Below are positions 1 to 4,673 of a stretch of DNA of 5,593 nt, piece by piece. Under the pieces are notes generated by a model that saw only the letters and a list, made by a program, of their open reading frames with translations, did no database searches and was not told where the DNA came from. Both the position numbers and the translations under genes were made by a program. Source of the stretch: an uncultured Lachnospiraceae bacterium (GTDB lineage: Bacteria; Bacillota; Clostridia; Lachnospirales; Lachnospiraceae); assembly GCA_947177925.1 (NCBI GenBank), contig CAMWWJ010000227.1, positions 1 to 5,593 on the forward strand, in the 5' to 3' direction. The stretch's first letter is position 1. Each line of letters starts with the position of its first letter.

Positions 1-1
1 T

Positions 2-1144
2 ATCGTGGGCTATTCTACAAAAGGAAAAACAGGGGTTGAGGCGCTTGGCAACATTCATCTGTTAACCTCTAACGCCTTTATTGGAGAACGGATTAAAAAT
101 GAAATTGGCTCTGAAAAAAATTATGGGGATAATGTGGTCACCACACTGGATCTTGCTCTTCAAAAGTCAGCTTACAATGCTTTGGGAGTCTATTCGGGAG
201 CAATCGTAGTGTCGGAACCTTCTACCGGAAAGATACTGGCAATGGTTTCCAAGCCGGATTTCGATCCCAATCAGATTGTTGCTCTTTGGGACGAGCTGAT
301 TGGGGACGATACAAGCAGCGTTCTGGTAAACCGGGCATCACAGGGCCTATATCCGCCGGGAAGCACCTTTAAAATAATTACTGCATTGGAATATTACAGA
401 CAGAATCAGGGAAATGTGGAAGGCTATTCTTATCAGTGTGCAGGAAGCTTTGTTTATGAGGGACACAAAATCAACTGTTATCATGGAAGCAGCCATGGAC
501 GCGTTAATTTTCAAAAGTCTTTTGAAAAGTCCTGTAATTCTTCTTTTGTGAATATCGGGCTTACACTGGATTTGGACCAGATGGAAAAGGATTTAAGCGG
601 ACTTTTGTTCAATGCATCGCTTCCCACCGATATTGTTTCCAACAAAAGCAGCTATGTGCTTACTTCTTCGGATGATACTTATGATGTGATGCAGACTGTA
701 ATCGGGCAGGGGAAAACCCAGATGACACCGCTGCATTTGAATATGCTTACCTGCGCCATTGCAAATGGCGGAAAGCTTATGCGGCCATATGTGATAGACA
801 GGATTGAAAATTACAGCGGATCTGTCATGAAACAATATTCCCCAACAAAAGAGGCTGATATTATGACGGCAGACGAAGCGGGATTTTTGAAAGGCCTGAT
901 GGCAGGTGTTGTGGAAAACGGAACTGCCACCAAGCTAAAGGGTCTTTCTTATACGGCAGCCGGAAAGACAGGATCTGCAGAATTTAATGGGGAAAAGGCG
1001 GACAGTCATGCATGGTTTACCGGTTTTGCCCCGGTGGAGGACCCGCAGATAGCGGTTACGATTATCGTGGAAGGGGCAGGATCGGGTGGAGATTATGCGG
1101 TTCCCATGGCAAGAAGGATTTTTGATGAATATTTTGGAAAGTAA
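2..1144 (+). CDS. Class B penicillin-binding protein, transpeptidase domain (5' partial)
   Basis: This is a peptidoglycan D,D-transpeptidase, acting on the outer face of the membrane to cross-link stem peptides. The reading frame is open to the window's left edge, so the start, membrane anchor and much of the N-terminal region are missing. Numbering from the GTG at 5 (a convenience, not the start), all three active-site motifs are present in order: STFK with nucleophile Ser120 (codon 362-364) inside PPGSTFK, SCN at 176-178, and KTG at 321-323 inside AGKTGSAEF. The GYS...GKTGVE segment at the extreme left and IGQG followed by TPL (233-242) are typical of the PbpA/FtsI-like family. In Firmicutes such genes often follow an FtsW/RodA-type glycosyltransferase; that gene would lie outside this window. 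The domain is complete and shows no damage. The family call is firm, but the exact role (division, elongation or sporulation) cannot be decided from this fragment. Confidence 0.95.
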   Translation: MVGYSTKGKTGVEALGNIHLLTSNAFIGERIKNEIGSEKNYGDNVVTTLDLALQKSAYNALGVYSGAIVVSEPSTGKILAMVSKPDFDPNQIVALWDELIGDDTSSVLVNRASQGLYPPGSTFKIITALEYYRQNQGNVEGYSYQCAGSFVYEGHKINCYHGSSHGRVNFQKSFEKSCNSSFVNIGLTLDLDQMEKDLSGLLFNASLPTDIVSNKSSYVLTSSDDTYDVMQTVIGQGKTQMTPLHLNMLTCAIANGGKLMRPYVIDRIENYSGSVMKQYSPTKEADIMTADEAGFLKGLMAGVVENGTATKLKGLSYTAAGKTGSAEFNGEKADSHAWFTGFAPVEDPQIAVTIIVEGAGSGGDYAVPMARRIFDEYFGK

Positions 1145-1164
1145 TTCTATCTTTTTTTTCGAAT

Positions 1165-1176
1165 ATAGTGTATAAT
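1165..1176 (+). promoter_or_regulatory. Candidate -10 region upstream of the cheX-like gene
   Basis: A perfect TATAAT lies at 1171-1176, directly preceded by an overlapping TATAGT at 1165-1170. It sits 24 bp before the ATG at 1201, giving a short leader of about 18 nt. No good -35 hexamer is found 16-19 bp upstream, where the sequence is T-rich, so the promoter may be weak or activator dependent. The gap to the PBP stop is only 56 bp, so readthrough from the PBP is also possible. Confidence 0.45.
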
Positions 1177-1185
1177 AGTACAAGC

Positions 1186-1193
1186 AGAGGAGG
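1186..1193 (+). promoter_or_regulatory. Ribosome binding site fixing the cheX-like start
   Basis: AGAGGAGG ends 7 nt before ATG 1201, a near-ideal Shine-Dalgarno match that supports this start codon. Confidence 0.85.
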
Positions 1194-1200
1194 TTAAAAC

Positions 1201-2088
1201 ATGTTTGATCAAATATTTGGAAATTATTTAGTATCTGTCAATCGGCTTACTTCCCAGCAGCTGGAAGAAGTGATTGAACAGGAAAAGAGTATCCGTGTAA
1301 AGCTCGGATTGATTGCAGTGGCAGAAAAACTGATGACAAAGGAGCAGGCTGATGAAGTAAACAGACTTCAGGCAATCATGGATAAACGGTTTGGTGACAT
1401 TGCAGTGGAAAAGGGGTATCTGACAGAAGAACAAATCGGTCAGTTGTTGAAAAAGCAGGGAAATGTGTATATGCTTTTTGTACAGACAATTATTGACAAG
1501 GGTTATATGAGTCTGGAAGATATAGATGATGAGCTTGCAAAATATCAGGAGAAGCAGGGCTTTACCCACTCGGATATGGATGATTTGGTAAGCGGGGACA
1601 TTGACAGGACAGTAAAGCTGTTTTTACCTAACAACAGCGAATCCTGCAACCGTATCTGCGGCATTGCCATCCGTACCATTATCCGTCTTATTGATTCCGG
1701 CGCCTATGTGTCAAAGGCATTTTTGGTAGACGAATTGAATGTGGATAATTGTGCAGTTCAAAAGCTGGAAGGAGATTATTCCATATACTCCGGGTTTGCC
1801 GGAAACGGTGACAGCCTTTTAAAGATGGCTTCTATTTATGCGGATGAAGAGTTTGAAAAAGTGGATTTGGATGCACTTGATTCCGTTGGTGAATTTACAA
1901 ACTGTATCAATGGGTTATTTGCTTCGGAAGTAAGCCATGAAAATGTAAACGTGGATATGCTCCCCCCGAGCTTCTATGAAAATCCGACTATAATCAAGGG
2001 AAGACAATTCTGCGTATTTCCCATAACTATTCAAAGTAAAGTGGTGCATTTTATTTTATCTATTGATTCAGAATTTTCAATAGGCTAA
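1201..2088 (+). CDS. CheX-type CheY-P phosphatase with N-terminal MshEN-like repeats
   Basis: This 295-aa protein probably removes phosphate from a CheY-like response regulator in the cytoplasm. The C-terminal half (about 135-295) fits the CheC/CheX/FliY fold. It shows the D-x3-E-x2-N signature as Asp227, Glu231 and Asn234 (DSVGEFTN), followed by Pro255/Pro256 about 21 residues on, as in the family; Glu and Asn are the catalytic pair in known CheX/CheC proteins. A typical CheX is only about 150 aa, and the extra N-terminus here is unusual. Residues 5-115 form four 24-residue units, each followed by a 5-residue spacer (see the repeat entry), resembling the MshEN/GspE N-terminal fold. No signal peptide or membrane segment is visible. 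The gene lies 29 bp upstream of a CheY-like gene with its own AGGAGG, so the two are probably co-transcribed and act as phosphatase and substrate. The CheX call is good; ligand binding by the repeats is inference. Confidence 0.85.
   Translation: MFDQIFGNYLVSVNRLTSQQLEEVIEQEKSIRVKLGLIAVAEKLMTKEQADEVNRLQAIMDKRFGDIAVEKGYLTEEQIGQLLKKQGNVYMLFVQTIIDKGYMSLEDIDDELAKYQEKQGFTHSDMDDLVSGDIDRTVKLFLPNNSESCNRICGIAIRTIIRLIDSGAYVSKAFLVDELNVDNCAVQKLEGDYSIYSGFAGNGDSLLKMASIYADEEFEKVDLDALDSVGEFTNCINGLFASEVSHENVNVDMLPPSFYENPTIIKGRQFCVFPITIQSKVVHFILSIDSEFSIG
1213..1545 (+). repeat. Four tandem protein-level MshEN-like motifs, 29-residue period
   Basis: Within the CheX-like protein, residues 5-28, 34-57, 63-86 and 92-115 align without gaps, each separated by exactly 5 residues. 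Shared positions are G at motif position 3 (units 1-3; unit 4 has V), a hydrophobic residue or Ala at 6-7, G at 10 (units 3 and 4), L or M at 12, often followed by T or S, and a hydrophobic residue at 17. Unit 3 (RFGDIAVEKG start, LLKKQ end) matches the published 24-residue MshEN pattern best, with both the initial Arg63 and final Gln86. Unit 2 has Lys34 and Gln57; units 1 and 4 are degenerate. The repeat is at protein level, not nucleotide level. Confidence 0.7.
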
Positions 2089-2106
2089 TACTACATAATT
2101 ATATTT

Positions 2107-2112
2107 AGGAGG
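2107..2112 (+). promoter_or_regulatory. Ribosome binding site of the cheY-like gene
   Basis: A perfect AGGAGG lies 5 nt before ATG 2118. It sits in the 29-bp AT-rich gap after the cheX-like stop, so translation starts independently although the genes are probably on one mRNA. Confidence 0.85.
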
Positions 2113-2117
2113 ATATT

Positions 2118-2477
2118 ATGGCAAAGGCACTTATTGTGGATGATTCCAGAACATCAAGGAAAATTTTAAGAACCATTCTTGAAACCAACGGATATACAAT
2201 TGCAGGAGAAGCTACGAATGGGCAGGAAGGTATTGACCAGTATAAGGAGTTGAAGCCGGATTTTGTCACATTGGATATTACCATGCCTGTAAAGGATGGT
2301 ATTGCAGCATTAACGGAAATCAAGGAATTCCAGAAGGATGCAAAGGTAATTATGGTAACGGCTGCCGGACAAAAGGCTAAAATGGTTGAGGCGATTAAAA
2401 TGGGAGCTGATGAATTCATTTCAAAACCCTTTGATACAGATGTGCTTTTAGATACACTAAAAAGAGTCGTAGGCTGA
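2118..2477 (+). CDS. Single-domain CheY-like response regulator
   Basis: This is a 119-aa receiver domain with no output domain, so it should act by protein-protein contact as CheY does. All key receiver residues are present: acidic pocket Asp8-Asp9, phospho-acceptor Asp53 (TLDITMP), Thr81 (VTAAG) and Lys103 (SKPF). The switch aromatic, three residues before the Lys, is Phe100. The stretches GEATNGQEGIDQYKELKPD and DITMP, and the GQ..MV.EAIK.GA pattern, closely resemble my recollection of Thermotoga maritima CheY, whose phosphate is removed by CheX. This fits the cheX-like gene directly upstream. No histidine kinase or chemoreceptor gene is in the window, so the phospho-donor must be encoded elsewhere. 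Motility, adhesion or another target cannot be told apart from sequence alone. The gene is full length and intact. Confidence 0.95.
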   Translation: MAKALIVDDSRTSRKILRTILETNGYTIAGEATNGQEGIDQYKELKPDFVTLDITMPVKDGIAALTEIKEFQKDAKVIMVTAAGQKAKMVEAIKMGADEFISKPFDTDVLLDTLKRVVG

Positions 2478-2483
2478 TTTGGG

Positions 2484-2512
2484 TTGCTTTCTTTCCTGAA
2501 ATGTTCTATACT
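2484..2512 (+). promoter_or_regulatory. Candidate sigma-A-type promoter for the Nudix gene
   Basis: TTGCTT (2484-2489) and TATACT (2507-2512) are separated by exactly 17 bp. The -10 box matches the consensus at 5 of 6 positions and the -35 at its first three. The box ends 48 bp before the Nudix ATG. I see no terminator hairpin between the cheY-like stop and this site, so the Nudix gene could be read both from here and from upstream. Confidence 0.5.
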
Positions 2513-2547
2513 AATTCTAAGGTCATGTGATAGGACACACCAAATAC

Positions 2548-2554
2548 AGGAGGG
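2548..2554 (+). promoter_or_regulatory. Ribosome binding site of the Nudix gene
   Basis: AGGAGGG ends 6 nt before ATG 2561 and supports that start. Confidence 0.85.
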
Positions 2555-2560
2555 ATTGCA

Positions 2561-3013
2561 ATGATTGAGGCAACAAGCTGTGGCGGTGTGGTTATTTTTC
2601 GGGGCAAGATACTGCTTTTGTATAAAAATTTCAAAAATAAATACGAAGGCTGGGTACTGCCGAAAGGAACTGTAGAGCCTGATGAAGAATTTAAAGATAC
2701 AGCACTGCGAGAAGTGCTGGAAGAGTCAGGTGCAAGAGCATCCATTATTAAATATATAGGAAAAAGTGAATATACCTTTAACGTACCGGAGGATGTGGTG
2801 GAAAAAGACGTCCACTGGTATTTAATGATGGCAGACAGCTATTACAGTAAACCACAGCGTGAAGAGTATTTTGTGGATTCCGGGTTTTATAAATATCATG
2901 AAGCCTATCATCTGCTGAAATTTGCAAATGAAAAGCAAATTCTGGAAAAAGCTTATAACGAGTACCTGGATTTGAAGAAAGCAAATCTATGGGGAAACAA
3001 GAAGTATTTTTGA
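2561..3013 (+). CDS. Nudix hydrolase
   Basis: This 150-aa cytosolic hydrolase should cleave a nucleoside diphosphate linked to another moiety, using divalent metal. The Nudix box (G-x5-E-x7-RE-U-x-EE-x-G-U) is complete: Gly36, Glu42, Arg50-Glu51, Glu54-Glu55, Gly57 and Ala58. The segment GWVLPKGTVEPDE before and into the box resembles diadenosine polyphosphate (Ap4A) hydrolase-type Nudix enzymes, which have a similar W..PKG..E pattern, but substrate cannot be fixed from this. The fold is preceded by the usual strand segment (CGGVVIF, 7-13). After the conserved domain there is a charged, probably helical tail (about 119-150) rich in Lys and Glu. The gene lies 83 bp after the cheY-like gene and ends 13-16 bp before a strong terminator hairpin, making it the last gene of its transcription unit. 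Functional linkage to the CheX/CheY pair is not evident. Confidence 0.92.
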   Translation: MIEATSCGGVVIFRGKILLLYKNFKNKYEGWVLPKGTVEPDEEFKDTALREVLEESGARASIIKYIGKSEYTFNVPEDVVEKDVHWYLMMADSYYSKPQREEYFVDSGFYKYHEAYHLLKFANEKQILEKAYNEYLDLKKANLWGNKKYF

Positions 3014-3026
3014 ATGTAAAAGAGAA

Positions 3027-3071
3027 GATAAGGACATTGCACGATGTATTTCGTGCAATGTCCTTATTTTT
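3027..3071 (+). terminator. Intrinsic terminator after the Nudix gene, between convergent genes
   Basis: The arms AAGGACATTGCACGA (3030-3044) and TCGTGCAATGTCCTT (3051-3065) pair perfectly over 15 bp around a 6-nt loop (TGTATT). Two further A-T pairs extend the stem at 3028-3029 with 3066-3067. A T-run (3067-3071) follows on the plus strand. On the minus strand the sequence beyond the stem is pyrimidine-rich, with TTTT after a short interval, so it may also stop transcripts of the convergent HD-GYP gene, less efficiently. Confidence 0.92.
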
Positions 3072-3117
3072 AGGAAGCATTTCACTTTTTTCGCCTAATC
3101 CCTGCTGCTTTCCGTAC

Positions 3118-4173
3118 CTACAGGATTGCAGAAATCTCCAGATTGGGATATTCCTTTAAATCTATAACGGTCTCTCCGCTCTTCACAATAGGGGAAGACA
3201 ATTTGTCTTCGTTAATGAGCATTACATCTGCCTCTGTGCCGTCGGAGAGGCGTACATGTCTGCCTGACTGGGCATAGGCTAACTTTTTCAATATGAGCTT
3301 TAAAACAATTTCGTCATACTTTTCAAAACCCTGCTTTTCAAAATTTCCAATGATCTGGAAGGGGGAGAGAGAGCCACGGCAGGTTTTGGCGAAGATCATG
3401 GATGCATAGGAATCCACAATGGCTATATATTTAGAAAAACGGTCGATTTCATCGCATTTTAGCTTTTTAGGATAACCGGAACCATCGCAGCGTTCATGAT
3501 GAAGGAGCGTGCAATTTTTTATGGAGTCGTTTAAATCCTGATTTTTTAATAACTCATATCCAAGGGTGGTGTGGGTCTTCATCCAGTTATATTCAAAATC
3601 AGTTAATTTATCCGGTTTCCATATAAGATGGTCCGGCAGCTTCAATTTGCCGATATCATAAAAAAATCCGCAAAGAGTCAAGGTTTTTAAGTCATCCTCC
3701 GAAAGCGAAATCCATGTGCCGAAAACATTTCCAATCAGTGCGGCATTCAGGCAATGGGCATAAGTAAGATTATCCTTACCTGGCAATAAGTGATAGAGCA
3801 TATCCAAAAGCTGTTCGCCGCTTCCGGTACAGTTTCTTATATTATCGTGAATCTGAAGAAGAAAAGTGGGATTCACAGGAGTTTTGCTCCAGAGAAAATC
3901 ATCTATCATATATTTGTAGGCTTTTAAATTATTTTCGTATACAGCTTCAAAATTTTTAAAGGAACTGCTTAACCGAACCCGTTCATAACGGGTAACTGTC
4001 ATGTCTGCAGGCTCTTTAATGCTGACGCACATAATGGAATATCTGGAAAGCTTTGAAATAAGCTGTTTGTCAACCACAGTATTTTCTTTTGCAACAAGTA
4101 CATTCTGATAGGAATATACATCCTCCCCGATGATCATTCCGGTTTCTAAAGCCATTCTTGCTACTGATTTCAT
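3118..4173 (-). CDS. HD-GYP domain protein with Tyr in place of the HD histidine
   Basis: This 351-aa protein belongs to the family of cyclic-di-GMP phosphodiesterases. Residues 1 to about 60 form an N-terminal domain of the kind often found before HD-GYP (LETGMIIGEDVY at 9-20, then a ...VSIKEP strand). The HD-GYP domain spans about 135-300. Visible ligand or motif residues are His140, Asp173, Lys176, His201, His225-His226-Glu227, DGSGYP at 230-235 and Asp254. The HD pair itself reads FFYDIGK: position 172 is Tyr (codon TAT, 3658-3660) where His is expected. A C-terminal segment (304-351) with HVRLSDG and IDLKEYP is typical of these proteins. No signal peptide or membrane span is seen. The start is supported by AGGAGAAG at 4187-4180. 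Family membership is firm; catalytic activity is uncertain because one metal ligand is replaced. Confidence 0.92.
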   Translation of the reverse strand: MKSVARMALETGMIIGEDVYSYQNVLVAKENTVVDKQLISKLSRYSIMCVSIKEPADMTVTRYERVRLSSSFKNFEAVYENNLKAYKYMIDDFLWSKTPVNPTFLLQIHDNIRNCTGSGEQLLDMLYHLLPGKDNLTYAHCLNAALIGNVFGTWISLSEDDLKTLTLCGFFYDIGKLKLPDHLIWKPDKLTDFEYNWMKTHTTLGYELLKNQDLNDSIKNCTLLHHERCDGSGYPKKLKCDEIDRFSKYIAIVDSYASMIFAKTCRGSLSPFQIIGNFEKQGFEKYDEIVLKLILKKLAYAQSGRHVRLSDGTEADVMLINEDKLSSPIVKSGETVIDLKEYPNLEISAIL

Positions 4174-4179
4174 AAAACC

Positions 4180-4187
4180 CTTCTCCT
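4180..4187 (-). promoter_or_regulatory. Ribosome binding site of the HD-GYP gene
   Basis: Read on the minus strand this is AGGAGAAG, ending 6 nt before the ATG at 4173-4171. Confidence 0.8.
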
Positions 4188-4209
4188 ACAAAAAAATGTT
4201 ACTATTAGA

Positions 4210-4239
4210 ATTATTGTACGAAAACAGGAAAAATGTCAA
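4210..4239 (-). promoter_or_regulatory. Sigma-A-type promoter of the HD-GYP gene
   Basis: Read on the minus strand, a perfect TTGACA (4239-4234) is followed after 18 bp by AATAAT (4215-4210), or after 15 bp by TACAAT (4218-4213); each -10 candidate matches the consensus at 5 of 6 positions. The 5' leader would be about 30 nt. No operator-like repeat is obvious in it. Confidence 0.65.
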
Positions 4240-4273
4240 TGAAAATCTTTCTATAGGCTTTCTTATGAAAATG

Positions 4274-4316
4274 TGATATACTGATTTTGTTTAACAATTC
4301 GTGCACATGGTATACT
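4274..4316 (+). promoter_or_regulatory. Two extended -10 elements upstream of the 110-aa gene
   Basis: TGATATACT (4274-4282) and TGGTATACT (4308-4316) both fit the extended -10 pattern TGn followed by TATACT, 34 bp apart. The second has a partial -35 (TTGTTT, 4287-4292, 18-bp spacing) and ends 24 bp before ATG 4341. The first has no clear -35. Either or both could drive the 110-aa/DUF2953 operon. Confidence 0.55.
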
Positions 4317-4340
4317 TTTATGGAATGGAAATAAAAAACG

Positions 4341-4673
4341 ATGACTTTTTACAGCAAATTGTATTGTGATGAAAACATCCAAAAAAAGAAAAAGAAAATA
4401 ATCCGTAAAATCCGTAGAAATGCCGGACAATTAAGTGTTTATGTGATTGCGCTTTCAGAGGGCAGTGATTTGTTTGATATTTTCCATGTGGGAATGTTAA
4501 AACAAAAATATTTCCCTAAGGAGCAGCTGCACATCATAGGACTTGCTTCTTCCTATGAAATGGCGGTAAAGCTGGCTGCCCGTATGGTTACGGACTTTTT
4601 TGCCGTCTATGGTACATGGCAGTTTAAAGAAAAACTCCTTGTTTTGGAGGAAGCAAAATGGCGCTCTTTTTAA
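4341..4673 (+). CDS. Conserved-looking 110-aa protein of unknown function
   Basis: I do not recognise a named domain. The protein begins with a strongly basic stretch (IQKKKKKIIRKIRR, 14-27), continues with alternating hydrophobic segments (LSVYVIAL at 32-39; LHIIGLASSYEMAVKLAARMVTDFF around 56-80) and ends in a charged tail. There is no clear signal peptide and no segment long enough to be a confident membrane span, so it is probably cytosolic, possibly binding nucleic acid or membrane through the basic end. The ribosome site is weak (GGAA at 4327-4330, 10 nt upstream), but an upstream ATG at 4320 hits a stop after four codons, so 4341 is the best start. Its last 16 bp overlap the start of the DUF2953 gene, so the two are probably translationally coupled. 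Coding is supported by position between a promoter and that overlap. Confidence 0.75.
   Translation: MTFYSKLYCDENIQKKKKKIIRKIRRNAGQLSVYVIALSEGSDLFDIFHVGMLKQKYFPKEQLHIIGLASSYEMAVKLAARMVTDFFAVYGTWQFKEKLLVLEEAKWRSF
4646..4650 (+). promoter_or_regulatory. Ribosome binding site of the DUF2953 gene, inside the upstream gene
   Basis: GGAGG lies within the end of the 110-aa gene and is followed after 7 nt by ATG 4658. It decides the start and supports coupled translation. Confidence 0.8.

Noticed and set aside
5..7. GTG as start codon of the penicillin-binding protein
   Set aside because: The frame is open to the left edge and the conserved GYS...GVE region lies in the middle of such proteins, so the true start is upstream of the window.
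1127..1159. Terminator after the PBP gene based on the run of eight T at 1152-1159
   Set aside because: The only possible stem upstream is about 4 bp, AT-rich and inside the coding end; too weak to call.
1228..1569. Minus-strand 113-codon open frame
   Set aside because: It is antisense to the repeat region of the cheX-like gene, and that plus-strand frame has clear motifs.
2778..3080. Minus-strand 100-codon open frame running through the terminator
   Set aside because: It is antisense to the Nudix gene and passes through the hairpin, with no motif support.
3118..4173. HD-GYP gene as a pseudogene because of the lost histidine
   Set aside because: The frame, start, ribosome site, promoter and all other domains are intact, so a divergent functional protein is more likely.
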